NCBI GenBank assembly: GCA_019309565.1
Contig: JAFDFZ010000004.1
Span: forward strand, 28,524-92,523
Source: Deltaproteobacteria bacterium
Lineage (GTDB): Bacteria > Desulfobacterota > Desulfobacteria > Desulfobacterales > SURF-15
Reading direction: 5' to 3'
Length of the DNA: 64,000 nucleotides
Shown here: positions 1-8,838 of the stretch, one piece after another
How positions within the stretch are numbered: the stretch's first letter is position 1
Layout: each line of letters opens with the position of its first letter
Translations under genes and position numbers: made by a program
Notes under the pieces: model-generated
Database searches by the model: none
What the model was told of the DNA's origin: nothing
The model's input: only the letters and a program-made list of their open reading frames with translations

Positions 1-552
1 CTCCAGCTTTCGATGTGTTTGTTCGTCAATGCTTCCTGCCTTCAGCATGCCGAGTCCCTCGGCCAGGGAGGTGACATCAGAAGAGCGGTTGTCGAATTCA
101 CATCCCCCTTCCATGGGTCCCCCCACAATCATTATGGACGCAAGATCCAGTCGGGCCGCAGCCATTAACATGCCAGGCACAATCTTATCACAGGACCCCA
201 ACAGAACGACCGCATCCAGGCGATGTGCATGAATCATCAGCTCTATATCATTGGCGATAAGATCGCGTGTGGGGAGAATGTAGTGCATTCCGTCATGACC
301 CTCTGCAATGCCGTCGCAGGCAGCAATAACCCCGAATTCCACTGGAGTCCCCCCTGCCTGATAAATCCCCTGTTTCACATATTCTGAAACCAGCTGTAGA
401 TTATAATGCCCTGGAACGATTCGATTCCAGGAATTTGCAATACCGATCAAGGGTCTGTCAAGGTCATAATCACTGTATCCCATGGACTTGTACAGGGAGC
501 GGACCATGCCCCAATCCGGACGTTTCAAAATGTCTCGACTTCGCCATTTCAT
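1..552 (-). CDS. IlvD/Edd-family dehydratase, N-terminal part (runs off the window)
   Basis: The first 184 codons of an IlvD/Edd-type dehydratase, which removes water from dihydroxy-acids or sugar acids using an Fe-S cluster. Visible family signatures are NSWNRIVPGH near residue 35, CDGIAEGHDGMHYILPTR near residue 70, SCDKIVPGM near residue 115 and IVGGPMEGG near residue 140. The GH after the first motif, where many family members have a Cys, marks a different subgroup and argues against assuming a canonical valine/isoleucine enzyme. The ATG at 552 follows AAGGAG by 8 bases; a GTG three bases upstream is an alternative. The frame stays open to base 1, so the C-terminal two thirds lie outside the window. 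Substrate is unknown; ilvD or a sugar-acid dehydratase are both possible. Confidence 0.85.
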   Translation of the reverse strand, partial: MKWRSRDILKRPDWGMVRSLYKSMGYSDYDLDRPLIGIANSWNRIVPGHYNLQLVSEYVKQGIYQAGGTPVEFGVIAACDGIAEGHDGMHYILPTRDLIANDIELMIHAHRLDAVVLLGSCDKIVPGMLMAAARLDLASIMIVGGPMEGGCEFDNRSSDVTSLAEGLGMLKAGSIDEQTHRKLE

Positions 553-753
553 CACAGATTCTCCTTTACCCCTTCAAACACTTCCCCCGGTAAATCGAAA
601 GCGGAGTTTAAGGTTGATACATACATAACAGCTGCCTTTAATGTCAATATTATATAACGCAATGATCCCGGCAATTCTCCAGCTATCCTATCATGGCCGT
701 TGACCCGAAAGCAGCCCCTGATTATCATTAAACTAGGCGCTGAGAAACACCAC

Positions 754-786
754 ATCGACAATTTGCTGTCGTTATTGAATTACATG
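754..786. repeat. Dispersed repeat DR1, copy a
   Basis: A 33-base segment matches 51964-51996 at 32 of 33 positions by eye. Both copies are followed some 45-50 bases later by a similar GGCCACTTTTTC block (here 821-832, there about 52036-52048), so the whole element is probably about 110-120 bases. No transposase lies inside. Confidence 0.75.
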
Positions 787-823
787 TTTACTGAATTGTT
801 ATTTCAACTGCCCTTAAAGGGGC

Positions 824-855
824 CACTTTTTCCGAGTAAACTCTCGGAAAAAGTG
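824..855. other. Perfect 13-bp stem hairpin in DR1, upstream of the kinase-like gene
   Basis: Arms CACTTTTTCCGAG (824-836) and CTCGGAAAAAGTG (843-855) pair perfectly around a 6-base loop. It sits 65 bases upstream of the 921 start codon and inside the 553-920 intergenic gap, which otherwise shows only DR1. No T-run follows on the plus strand, so it is either part of the repeat or an mRNA leader structure and not a classical terminator. Confidence 0.6.
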
Positions 856-920
856 TTGTTCATAACAATGCCAGCTTATGATAAAACGTTCAGGAAAATG
901 AAAAGACAGGAGGAAGAATC

Positions 921-1736
921 ATGCCATTAATTACAATATCAAGCAGCGCAGGAAGTGGCGGAAAGATCATTGGGCAGCGTGTGGCTGAATTTTTGAATAT
1001 TGATCTATACGATGACGACAGGCTCCAGCAGGCAGCCATCGCTATGGGGATTCCAGAACATGATTTAAAGAGCCTCGATGAAAAGGCACCGGGGTTTTTT
1101 GATCGAATACTTACCAGAAAACCCGAATTGTACCTGGACCTGATGGAAGCAGTCATCTATGATGTGGCTCGCAAAGGCTCAGGCGTCATCCTGGGCCACG
1201 GCAGCCAAATTCTATTAAGGGATTTTGGATGTGCTCTTCATGTTTTCATACATGCTACAGAAACCTCTCGGGTTAAACGCATAATGGAACAAAAAGGCTT
1301 GAGCAAGGAAGCCGCCGAAAAACTCATCCGCAAAAGCGATCATCAACAAAAGGGATTTTTTCGGTTTGCGTTCCAAATGCAGTGGAACGACCCCTCCCTG
1401 TACGATTTGATAATAAATACGGAAAAAATAAGCACCGATTCGGCGGTAAAACTGATTGTCGATACCGCATCTTCAGAGGCTATTGAAACCTGCAGCCTTT
1501 CTGCGGCGGACACAATGGAAAGATTATCACAGAAGAAAAAGATTGAAGCCGCTCTGGTGGAAAACGACATCAACCTTTTCCTGCTTCATGTGGAAGTGCC
1601 CGAAAAGGGAGTGGCCGAGATAACCGGAGCGGTTTACTCGGAGGAGGAAAAACAGCGGATTGCCGAAATCGTCAAAAAGGCCGCCAATGTTTCAGAGGTT
1701 CGAAGTGAAGTGGTTGTTTCGCCGGTTTCGTATTAG
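921..1736 (+). CDS. Cytidylate kinase-like protein with C-terminal extension
   Basis: A 271-residue P-loop protein of the cytidylate-kinase-like family often seen in deltaproteobacteria. The N-terminus ISSSAGSGGKIIGQRVAEFL (residues 5-24) carries a modified P-loop with the GSGG variant, followed by the LYDDDRL segment and a central GVILGHGSQILLRDF stretch (about residues 89-103) typical of the NMP-kinase-like core. The last 60 residues (VEVPEKGVAEITGAVYSEEE onward) resemble a BON-type domain, as if a small sensory or lipid-binding module were appended. An AGGAGGAAG ribosome site precedes the ATG at 921. Nucleotide kinase activity is a family inference only; a regulatory kinase-like role is equally possible. 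No operon partner is visible. Confidence 0.8.
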   Translation: MPLITISSSAGSGGKIIGQRVAEFLNIDLYDDDRLQQAAIAMGIPEHDLKSLDEKAPGFFDRILTRKPELYLDLMEAVIYDVARKGSGVILGHGSQILLRDFGCALHVFIHATETSRVKRIMEQKGLSKEAAEKLIRKSDHQQKGFFRFAFQMQWNDPSLYDLIINTEKISTDSAVKLIVDTASSEAIETCSLSAADTMERLSQKKKIEAALVENDINLFLLHVEVPEKGVAEITGAVYSEEEKQRIAEIVKKAANVSEVRSEVVVSPVSY

Positions 1737-2022
1737 TTCGAGCCCTGGATAACAGAGCAATTCTTGATGGAATCCAGCCTGTAAGCCCCTATGGTCGTAT
1801 TCACAACATGCTTTAAAATGCGGTTATTCATCAAATTACAAACCGTTTTGCATTCATCGAGGATTGCTGATTGGAGCGTTGTGCTGTTTTTTCTTGACAG
1901 AAAACGTGCTATTCGTTACGGAACCTTCGATACAATCCTGGCGATACAATCCCGGTCGCGGGAGATTTTTGAAATGGATCTGTGTTAAATTTGCAGCAAG
2001 TCATAAGAGAGGAGGAATGATC

Positions 2023-3903
2023 ATGCCTTACGGTTATAATGGCAAAATCCTGCATGTAAATCTAAACGACCTGAGTTATGAGATCGAGGAGCCATCGGAA
2101 AACTTTTATCGAACGTATTTCGGCGGAGGCGGGCTGGCCGCTCATTATCTCCTGAAGGACCTTAAGCCTGGAACAGATCCTTTAAGCCCGGAAAACATCC
2201 TTGTTTTCGCACTGTCGGTTCTAACCGGTGCGCCATTGTCCGGGTTCAGCCGGTATACCGTATCCGCCAGATCGCCGCTTACCGGCGGATTTGCGGAAAC
2301 AGAAGCCGGTGGCTTTTTCGGCCCGGAATTGAAGTTTTCCGGTTACGATGCGATTGTTATCAAGGGAAAGGCTCCCAGGCCGGTGTATCTTTGGATTAAC
2401 AATGGAAATGTAGAGATCAGAGACGCATCCGCTATCTGGGGCCTTGAAAACGCAGAGACACTCGATAAGATCCGTGAGCAGGTCGGTGAGCCCAGAGCTC
2501 GCGTAGCCTCCATCGGCCCGGCAGGCGAGCGACTGGTTCTTGTTTCAACCGTTTCCAATGAGTTAAGCCATGCCAATGGAAGAACAGGCATGGGAGCTGT
2601 AATGGGATCGAAAAACCTCAAAGCCATTGCCTGCCGTGGAGATGCCAAAAATATCAGCTTTGCGGATCCTGAAAAGGTCAAAGAGCTTGTTTCATGGCAC
2701 AACAAACGAATCAGAGAGCATCAGCCGAATATAAATTTCAGCAAATTCGGTACTCCGATGTTTGTGGTGGCACTGAATAATGCGGGAATTTTACCGACAC
2801 GCAACTTCAGGGAAGGCACTTTCGAAGGTGCAGAAAAAATCGGTGTGCCGGGTCTGGAAAAGATACTGAAACGCGCAGGCTCCTGCTACCGATGCGCTGT
2901 GGCCTGCAAGCGGGTGGTGGAACTGGACACACCTTACAGGGTTCATCCACGCTACGGCGGTCCTGAATACGAAGCTCTTGCGTCATTGGGTTCATTCTGT
3001 GGAATCGATGATCTGGCCGCAGTGGCCAAGGCTAACGAAATGTGCAATCGCTACGGCCTGGATGTTATTGGAACCGGTGCCATAATCGCCTTTGCGATGG
3101 AGTGTTTCGAACAGGGTATTTTAAAAGAATCAGATGCGGATGGGCGTAAAGTGCTGTTTGGAGATGCCGAAGGGATGCTCTGGCTGGTAGATAAGATAAA
3201 CAAAAGAGAGGGAATCGGCGACATCCTGGCCCAGGGTGTTCAACGGGCAGCGGAAAAAATCGGCAACGGGGCAGACCAATTCGCTTTCACCATCAAGGGG
3301 CAGGAGATTCCCATGCACGATCCTCGCGGCAAAACGGGCGTGGGGCTTAGCTATGCACTATCGCCGACCGGTGCCGATCACATAGAGACCCCCCACGATG
3401 TTGCCTTCACAGGTGACGGGGTAAACTACATCAAGCCGCTGGGGCTTCTGGAACCCATTGATCCGGTTGCTTTAGACGCAGCAAAAGTGCGCTTCTTCAG
3501 GCTGGGACAGCTATCATGGAGCATGAATAACACCCTTGGAATTTGTAATTTTGTTGCAGCCCCCCTGCTGGCATTGAAATATGAGAAAATCATTGAAGCA
3601 GTGCGAGCCATTACCGGATGGGAGACAAACCTCTGGGAAATTATGCGGGCAACGGACCGATCCCAGGTAATGATGCGGGTGTTTAACAATCGCGAAGGAT
3701 TTGGACCTCAGGACGACAGGCTGTTCAGGCGACTGCATGAACCGCTGCCTTCAGGCCCATCAAAGGGTAACCGGATTGATGAAGAGGAATTAAGAAACGC
3801 GATCAGGCTCTATTACCAAATGTCCGGATGGGACGAAAACGGAATTCCCACCAAGGCCAAGCTATTAGATCTTAACCTGGAGTGGCTGCCTGAAGCAAAA
3901 TAA
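2023..3903 (+). CDS. aor: Aldehyde:ferredoxin oxidoreductase (tungsten or molybdenum pterin enzyme)
   Basis: A 626-residue member of the AOR family, which oxidises aldehydes to acids with ferredoxin, or runs in reverse on acids, in the cytoplasm. The N-terminal AOR domain starts PYGYNGKILHVNLN. The [4Fe-4S] ligands are C288-x2-C291-x3-C295 (CYRCAVAC) and C508 (GICNF), spaced as in the characterised archaeal enzyme. A pterin-binding segment GADHIETPHD is near residue 450. Start choice: GGAGG at 2011-2015 lies 7 bases before the ATG at 2023; the longer open frame back to 1864 has no ribosome site and no family similarity. A MoaD-like sulfur carrier follows 45 bases downstream, as is common for AOR genes. 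The aldehyde substrate cannot be read from sequence. Confidence 0.93.
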   Translation: MPYGYNGKILHVNLNDLSYEIEEPSENFYRTYFGGGGLAAHYLLKDLKPGTDPLSPENILVFALSVLTGAPLSGFSRYTVSARSPLTGGFAETEAGGFFGPELKFSGYDAIVIKGKAPRPVYLWINNGNVEIRDASAIWGLENAETLDKIREQVGEPRARVASIGPAGERLVLVSTVSNELSHANGRTGMGAVMGSKNLKAIACRGDAKNISFADPEKVKELVSWHNKRIREHQPNINFSKFGTPMFVVALNNAGILPTRNFREGTFEGAEKIGVPGLEKILKRAGSCYRCAVACKRVVELDTPYRVHPRYGGPEYEALASLGSFCGIDDLAAVAKANEMCNRYGLDVIGTGAIIAFAMECFEQGILKESDADGRKVLFGDAEGMLWLVDKINKREGIGDILAQGVQRAAEKIGNGADQFAFTIKGQEIPMHDPRGKTGVGLSYALSPTGADHIETPHDVAFTGDGVNYIKPLGLLEPIDPVALDAAKVRFFRLGQLSWSMNNTLGICNFVAAPLLALKYEKIIEAVRAITGWETNLWEIMRATDRSQVMMRVFNNREGFGPQDDRLFRRLHEPLPSGPSKGNRIDEEELRNAIRLYYQMSGWDENGIPTKAKLLDLNLEWLPEAK

Positions 3904-3904
3904 A

Positions 3905-3933
3905 CTGCGTACCGGCTTTAAGCCGGTACGCAG
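3905..3933. other. Strong hairpin between aor and the sulfur carrier gene
   Basis: Two 14-base arms, CTGCGTACCGGCTT and its exact complement, are separated by a single base, so the effective loop is a few bases. It begins one base after the aor stop codon and has no T-run after it. A partial terminator, or a 3'-end stabiliser that sets a high aor to carrier ratio, are both plausible. Confidence 0.65.
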
Positions 3934-3948
3934 TCCAATTTTACCAGT

Positions 3949-4182
3949 ATGGAAACACACATTAAACTCGAACTGCTGGCTACATTGAAAAGATACAGCC
4001 CTGACTCTCCAGAGCAATTCCGAATAAAACGGGGCATCAAGGTTCGCGATCTGCTGGCAGAACTAAATATTCCGGAATATGAAGTTAATCTTGTTTTTAT
4101 CAACGGCCAAAAAGGTAATCTGGATTCCATCCTTAACGGCGGGGAGCGGGTCGGGCTGTTTCCTCCACTGGGCGGCGGCTGA
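3949..4182 (+). CDS. MoaD/ThiS-family sulfur carrier protein
   Basis: A 77-residue beta-grasp protein. The HIKLELLATLKRYSPDS start, the central VRDLLAELNIP segment and the C-terminal LFPPLGGG end match small sulfur carriers whose terminal Gly-Gly is adenylated and then thiocarboxylated. Such proteins supply the dithiolene sulfurs of molybdopterin and its tungsten form. Its place directly behind aor suggests dedicated cofactor supply for that enzyme. The extra third glycine at the end is slightly unusual but the final GG is present. The ATG at 3949 has no strong ribosome site, so translation may be coupled to aor or modest. Confidence 0.8.
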   Translation: METHIKLELLATLKRYSPDSPEQFRIKRGIKVRDLLAELNIPEYEVNLVFINGQKGNLDSILNGGERVGLFPPLGGG

Positions 4183-4247
4183 TAATACCGTTGCCCGGCA
4201 GGCGGCGGTATCGAGGGCTGGCTGCTGAAGCTTTATCTACGGTATGC

Positions 4248-4289
4248 ATTTTTAAGACCCTGTATTACAAGCTGCAGGGTCTTAAAAAT
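4248..4289. terminator. Bidirectional hairpin between convergent genes
   Basis: Arms ATTTTTAAGACCCTG (4248-4262) and CAGGGTCTTAAAAAT (4275-4289) pair perfectly over 15 bases with a 12-base loop. Runs of T and A at the stem base give a U-rich 3' arm in either direction. It lies between the plus-strand sulfur carrier and the minus-strand SDR gene, the usual place for a shared terminator. Confidence 0.65.
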
Positions 4290-4331
4290 CGATAATCGAC
4301 AACAAATTGTGGATATGATGTTTTTAAGCTT

Positions 4332-5351
4332 CTACTTGGTATACAAGTTCTTCATCTGATTCGCCCAGTGGTAGTAGATGCTGACAAGGCGGTCTTCAAG
4401 AATATCCTTTTCAGGATCCACCGCTGAAGCTTCTTTTTCCCACCACTCAACGATCATCTCCATACCTTCACTTAAGGATATCTCAACCCGAAAAGATGGA
4501 ACGTCTTTTTTTATTTTTGAGTTGTCGAACAGACCGGCGAAGGTTTTTTCAAACAGCAGATGGTTGCACAGGTTAGGTGCGGCACTGTACAGAAGCTCGG
4601 AAGGTATATACACAAGCTGAGGTGTCTTTCCGATAATTTTTCCAATTTCAAGATATAGATCCTTCCAGATACGTCTTTCTTCACTGGTGGCATGATATAC
4701 CTTACCAAGCGTATTTTTGTTGGCTAGAACGCCAACAAATGCCTTTGCCAGATCCGGAGCAAAAGTCCAGCTCCAGGATGTGCAACCGTCACCAAACATG
4801 ACCAGGGGTTTTCCCTTTCGAATGCGGTCCACGATACCGTAATTTTGCCTCAGCACACCGATATTTGCAGCCCCGATGCCATAGGTGAGAGAAGGGCGTA
4901 TAATCGTTATGGGAAGTCTTTCTTCTTCCATAATGGGGCGCAGGTACCGTTCCATTTCTGCTTTATGAAAAGCATAACCGAACTTTGGATCGTCATGAAG
5001 CGCTTCCTCATCTTCTATAGTCGGCACGGTTCTATAAGGTCTCTTGTATGCCGCAATGGTAGAGCATATTACGATCTGATCGGTTCGATCCCTGAAAGTT
5101 TCAACGGTTGATATTGCATCTTCTTTGTTGAAACAAATCATGTCGATGACAGCATCGAAGGATTCTTTTTGAAACCTCTTTTTGAACACCTCACGATTCA
5201 GCCTGTCCCCTGTAATGTGTTGTACATCTTTCACAAACCGAAGCGGATTGTTGCCGCGGTTAAACAGAATGACTTCGTGATTTTGGGTCAATAATCGATC
5301 CACAATGGCCCTGCTGATCACACCGGTCCCCCCCAGTATTAAGACTTTCAT
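4332..5351 (-). CDS. NAD-dependent epimerase/dehydratase (extended SDR family)
   Basis: A 339-residue Rossmann protein. The N-terminus MKVLILGGTGVISRAIVDRL carries the GGTGxI nucleotide-binding glycine motif, and the middle has an SDR-like core including TIIRPSLTYG (about residues 152-161) and FGDGCTSWSWTFAPDLAKAF. The overall pattern is closest to the CSP41/isoflavone-reductase-like branch, which acts on nucleotide sugars or small metabolites, sometimes with lost activity. The usual YxxxK pair appears as Y126-AFHK (YGYAFHKAEMERY region). It reads away from an MFS gene and has no clear partner. Substrate not assigned. Confidence 0.8.
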   Translation of the reverse strand: MKVLILGGTGVISRAIVDRLLTQNHEVILFNRGNNPLRFVKDVQHITGDRLNREVFKKRFQKESFDAVIDMICFNKEDAISTVETFRDRTDQIVICSTIAAYKRPYRTVPTIEDEEALHDDPKFGYAFHKAEMERYLRPIMEEERLPITIIRPSLTYGIGAANIGVLRQNYGIVDRIRKGKPLVMFGDGCTSWSWTFAPDLAKAFVGVLANKNTLGKVYHATSEERRIWKDLYLEIGKIIGKTPQLVYIPSELLYSAAPNLCNHLLFEKTFAGLFDNSKIKKDVPSFRVEISLSEGMEMIVEWWEKEASAVDPEKDILEDRLVSIYYHWANQMKNLYTK

Positions 5352-5499
5352 GGTTTACCTCTCGATGACATGTGCATTTCTAAAAAAACAGATGTTTGTA
5401 ATTCTCCAATTAAATTTTGATACGGCCAAAAAATTTTTCTATACGACAAACAGCCACGGTGTCAATGCCAAAAGCCGGCATTCCAGCAACAATAGGTTT

Positions 5500-6768
5500 T
5501 CAGGTTGTCTGCCGGATCTTATATGCGCGGCTGGGGGCTGCCAGCACGAATGTAACTCCGGACAGTGCAAAGCAAACCATGCTTAATATGATCGCGTAAT
5601 CGTAGCTCCCCCGGATGTCGTAAATATAACCGCCGATCCACGGGCCGATGGCTCCCCCGATACCCATACCCATTAAAATCATCCCGTTTATCGAACCAAA
5701 CCGTTCACCGTGAAAAATATCCGCCGCTCCTGCAAAAATGGTTGGAGAATATAAACCAGAACCATAGCCAAAACAAATGGCGTAAACATAAAGCAGCCAA
5801 GGTGCTGAAGTATCTTTCACCGAGATTAATGCGAACAGGGCGGTTATGGTTAACAGGGTTGCGAATATGATGGTTAGTTCTCGGCCGATCCAATCTGAAA
5901 TGCCGGAAGAAAACTGACCAACAACCATCATTATACCGTAGAGCGCAAAGATAGAAGCGGCGAACATCCCGCTATACCCCGCGTCTTGAGCAAATCTTAC
6001 CTGATGTGCCAGAATCAAATAACATCCGATTCCCCACCAAAAAAATTGAGACAATATCAGAAACCATAATTGATGGGTTCGCATTGCTCTAAAGACAGTC
6101 CAATCAGGTATGTTATGATGCATAGACTGTAGGTCAACCGTATCCTGAGTGTCAAAGATTCTGGCTCCATAAGGTTTAAGGCCTTTATGCCTTGGATGAT
6201 AGTAATAAAAAAGGATGAGCACCGGAACCAGTACTACCACCAGCAGGGCCCCCACAGTGACGAACGTGAGTCGCCAACCCATCAGATTTATGATATACTC
6301 CACAAATAATCCGAAAACAAAGCTAAACCCTCCTCCCACCTGTCCAATTCCCAATGCAACGCCTCGGTGTTTAAAAAACCAGTTAGCCAATGTCGGCGAT
6401 ATCAGTGGCCACCCGCAAAGAGCAAGGCCAAGTGGAGTGATGACACCGAACAGGAGATAAAAATGCCACAGTTTCTGCGCGAAGTAACAGCTTGCGGCGG
6501 CAGTTCCAATGATGAAGGCTCCTGTCGGCATGATACGCCGGGGACGCCAGCGATCTGCAAGAATGCCGGCAATGGGGGCGATCAGGCCGTATGTGAGAAT
6601 ATGGATAGACAGCATGATTGCAGTGGATCCCCGCTGCCAGCCGAACTCATTGAGGATGGAGGGAAAAAAAATGGAAAAAGAATGCCTCACTCCGTAGACA
6701 AGTGTCATGGTAATTGCAGAAACGGCAACGATAATCCAGCCGTAATAAACCGGCATTCGAAAACGCAT
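5500..6768 (-). CDS. MFS transporter, oxalate/formate-antiporter-like (monocarboxylate family)
   Basis: A 422-residue inner-membrane carrier with about 12 predicted hydrophobic segments. It begins MRFRMPVYYGWIIVAVSAIT, the PxYGWxIV motif characteristic of the oxalate:formate antiporter / monocarboxylate branch. The ADRWRPRRIMPTG loop after the second segment is the usual MFS signature, and SDWIGRELTII repeats it in the second half. Substrate is probably a small organic acid, by family only. It stands alone: the next gene on the same strand is 148 bases downstream and is an SDR protein. Confidence 0.85.
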   Translation of the reverse strand: MRFRMPVYYGWIIVAVSAITMTLVYGVRHSFSIFFPSILNEFGWQRGSTAIMLSIHILTYGLIAPIAGILADRWRPRRIMPTGAFIIGTAAASCYFAQKLWHFYLLFGVITPLGLALCGWPLISPTLANWFFKHRGVALGIGQVGGGFSFVFGLFVEYIINLMGWRLTFVTVGALLVVVLVPVLILFYYYHPRHKGLKPYGARIFDTQDTVDLQSMHHNIPDWTVFRAMRTHQLWFLILSQFFWWGIGCYLILAHQVRFAQDAGYSGMFAASIFALYGIMMVVGQFSSGISDWIGRELTIIFATLLTITALFALISVKDTSAPWLLYVYAICFGYGSGLYSPTIFAGAADIFHGERFGSINGMILMGMGIGGAIGPWIGGYIYDIRGSYDYAIILSMVCFALSGVTFVLAAPSRAYKIRQTT

Positions 6769-7187
6769 AAAAATCCTTTCTGACTGAACGTCTCTGAATT
6801 TCTACAACGCTGTGCAGGATGGAAATGCACTCGCTCTGTTAAATCCCGAATGGGTGCGCAAAGCGCAATTTAATAGTGCTCCCTGTTTCGCTTAAATGTG
6901 TAAGGCTTGTCGTGGTTACTTCATTCTTTTGAAAAGATCAAGCCTGCCGATAGGTTGAAACGATTTTTTATCTTAATCCTGTTATTAACAGTTATTGACA
7001 AATTTTTTTTTCTTTGAGAAAAAGTCAATCTTGCATTGAAGTCACGGGATTGGTGTTTATCAGATAATCATTGAAAGTTTTATAAAAGCATACTATAGCA
7101 ATCTCGGCCTTGATTTGAAATGTTGTTTGGAAAACGGATATGGATTTCAAGTTGGTGGCATAAAAGACCGTACACAGGGGGATGAGG
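6769..7187. other. Intergenic gap, AT-rich, no gene seen
   Basis: About 420 bases between divergent MFS and cytochrome genes. A TTGACA hexamer lies at 6994-6999 but no convincing -10 follows. A segment at about 6848-6900 (GCGCAAAGCGCAATTT then GTGCTCCCTGTTTCG) is reminiscent of part of repeat DR3 but too degenerate to call. Confidence 0.4.
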
Positions 7188-7670
7188 ATGAAAACGCTAC
7201 GTATTGCTGGACTGATTGGATTTATTATCATTTTCGGTTTGACGTTAATGGTTTCAGGACAGGAGACGGTTGAAGAAATCTGCATACCTATGGGATCTTT
7301 TTATATAGAACCACCAGAGGATGTAACAGCTAAAAGAGCATCGGTCGATTTTCCGCATTCCAGACATTTTGATTACAGTTGCAAGACTTGTCATCATAAA
7401 TGGGACTATGAAGGACCGATCCTGGGATGTACAACTTCTGGTTGTCATGACGGATTGGAACCGCCGAAAAAAGTGGGAACAACGGCCGAATATAATGAGC
7501 TTTCCATGCGTTACTATAAAAACGCCTATCATGACATGTGTCTTGGATGCCATAAGAGTATAAAAAAGCAAAACATTCTCGCTGAAAGAAAACTTAGGTT
7601 TACTGATAAGGATACGAAATTGAAAAAAGCCGGACCGCTTACCTGTAAAAACTGCCATCCAGAAGAGTAA
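7188..7670 (+). CDS. Periplasmic tetrahaem class III-type cytochrome c
   Basis: A 160-residue secreted cytochrome. Residues 1-24 form a signal peptide (hydrophobic core IAGLIGFIIIFGLTLMVSG). Four covalent haem sites follow: CKTCH at 65-69, CTTSGCH at 81-87 (the four-residue spacing typical of cytochrome c3 relatives), CLGCH at 118-122 and CKNCH at 153-157. Several extra histidines (57, 60, 70, 115) can be distal ligands. Role: periplasmic electron shuttling, for instance between hydrogenase or formate dehydrogenase and membrane complexes. The ATG at 7188 has AGGGGG six bases upstream; the ATG at 7182 is too close to it. No redox partner genes adjoin. Confidence 0.9.
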   Translation: MKTLRIAGLIGFIIIFGLTLMVSGQETVEEICIPMGSFYIEPPEDVTAKRASVDFPHSRHFDYSCKTCHHKWDYEGPILGCTTSGCHDGLEPPKKVGTTAEYNELSMRYYKNAYHDMCLGCHKSIKKQNILAERKLRFTDKDTKLKKAGPLTCKNCHPEE

Positions 7671-8187
7671 ACCTGCGATAACAACCTCGCTGATTTCACC
7701 TGGAAAGTACAGCATGGTGGTGTTTATGGTTTGAACCGAAACAGCGAATCCTGTTGAATTGCGCTTTCCGTACCCATTTTGATGGGTTTTAAGAATCGAG
7801 ATTCTACAAGAATTGACCCAGGACAACTTGTCTGAAAAGGCTGTGATATACGACCATCCGGGCGGAATTCCATGAAAAACTTCAAATATATTTGACAGCT
7901 TGGACATTAAGACTTATCAAATATCCAAAGATAGATGCTCAAAAGCATACCGCTGATCAGCTACAGGATCACACCGGAAAGGGGTAACGGCTATGATGGC
8001 AGTCAACATGGAACGCTTGAAGACACGGGCGGTGCCCTTTGGTTTGAAATCGTTGATGTTGACCCCGTAGTTGCATAAATCACATGGTAAAATGGCCTTT
8101 ACGCATGATTTATCAGCAGCTGTCGAAGCGTGCCTTTTGGTACGTTTTCAAACAACGGGGGTTTGCATAATAGAAGAGGAGGAGAAA
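7671..8187. other. Intergenic gap carrying a DR2 copy
   Basis: 517 bases between the cytochrome and ferritin genes. It contains a short hairpin ACCCAT-TTTG-ATGGGT followed by TTTT at about 7772-7791, a weak terminator candidate, and repeat DR2 at 8062-8097. No supported open reading frame; the long minus-strand frame over 7254-7907 is mostly antisense to the cytochrome. Confidence 0.4.
8062..8097 (+). repeat. Dispersed repeat DR2, copy 1
   Basis: Contains CCCCGTAGTTGCATAAATCA followed by CATGGTAAAATGGCC. The same block recurs at 24823-24873 in reverse orientation, at 9321-9367, and in degenerate form elsewhere. Confidence 0.7.
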
Positions 8188-8721
8188 ATGATTGGAGATA
8201 GACTGATGAAGGCAATGAATGATCAGATAAGAAATGAACTGGAATCGTTTTACATTTACCATTCCATGGCCGCTTATTTTCATTCCATCAGCCTTGATGG
8301 AATGGCCCACTGGATGCGCTGTCAGGCACATGAAGAAATGATACACGCCATGAAGTTTTTTGATCATGTCATCGATCGGGGTGGTAAGGTAATATTGCAG
8401 GACTTAAAACAGCTCAAGACAGAATGGTCTTCCCCGGCAGAAGCCTTCAGAGATGCTTATAAACATGAACAATTCATTACAGGGAAGATTAATGAATTGT
8501 CCTCCATTGCTCGTGAAGAAAAGGATTATACATCTGAACCTCTTCTTGCGTGGTTTTTGGAGGAACAAATTGAAGAAGAGGCCAGTGCCGGCAAAATAGC
8601 AGATGAACTGGAGATGGTCGGAAGCGACAAATCGGCTTTATTGCTGCTGGATCGTGAACTTGCAACACGCACGTTTCCTCCGGGCTCCCCGTTTGATCCA
8701 GTTGCATACAAAGCTGCATAA
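8188..8721 (+). CDS. ftn: Non-haem ferritin
   Basis: A 177-residue four-helix-bundle ferritin that oxidises and stores iron as a 24-mer in the cytoplasm. The ferroxidase ligands are visible in context: ELESFYIYHSM (helix A, about residues 16-26), HEEMIHAMKFFDH (helix B, about 50-62) and LEEQIEEEASAGK (helix D, about 124-136). GAGGAGG at 8176-8183 precedes the ATG at 8188; longer frames back to 8071 enter the DR2 repeat and are not credible. The length equals the usual FtnA length. It stands alone, but feoAB lies 2.8 kb away and may share iron-dependent control, although no Fur box was recognised. Confidence 0.93.
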   Translation: MIGDRLMKAMNDQIRNELESFYIYHSMAAYFHSISLDGMAHWMRCQAHEEMIHAMKFFDHVIDRGGKVILQDLKQLKTEWSSPAEAFRDAYKHEQFITGKINELSSIAREEKDYTSEPLLAWFLEEQIEEEASAGKIADELEMVGSDKSALLLLDRELATRTFPPGSPFDPVAYKAA

Positions 8722-8753
8722 GATAGATCCGAACAAGCAAAATTCCGATCCGA

Positions 8754-8807
8754 AAAAAACCAGAACGATTCAACTGGGTGTATTAACGCAAATCGCTCCG
8801 GTTTTTT
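8754..8807. terminator. Bidirectional terminator candidate after ferritin
   Basis: Left arm 8754-8770 and right arm 8791-8807 pair at 15 of 17 positions, the other two being G-U wobbles, and end in a run of six T on the plus strand (six A on the left arm serve the minus strand). The 20-base loop is long. It lies between the convergent ferritin and small zinc-protein genes. Confidence 0.5.
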
Positions 8808-8838
8808 GCGGCATGTTATTCAGATCCGCCCGCTACCA

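Noticed and set aside
821..870. Intact IS21-type insertion sequence end
   Set aside because: Only a short end-like block is present and no transposase or helper ATPase gene lies nearby; kept as a dispersed repeat only.
1864..2022. N-terminal extension of aor by 53 codons
   Set aside because: No ribosome site at 1864, no similarity to AOR N-termini, while the ATG at 2023 has a well-placed GGAGG.
7254..7907. Long minus-strand open frame (217 codons)
   Set aside because: Its first large part is antisense to the tetrahaem cytochrome, whose CxxCH motifs and signal peptide are clear; no family features on the minus strand.
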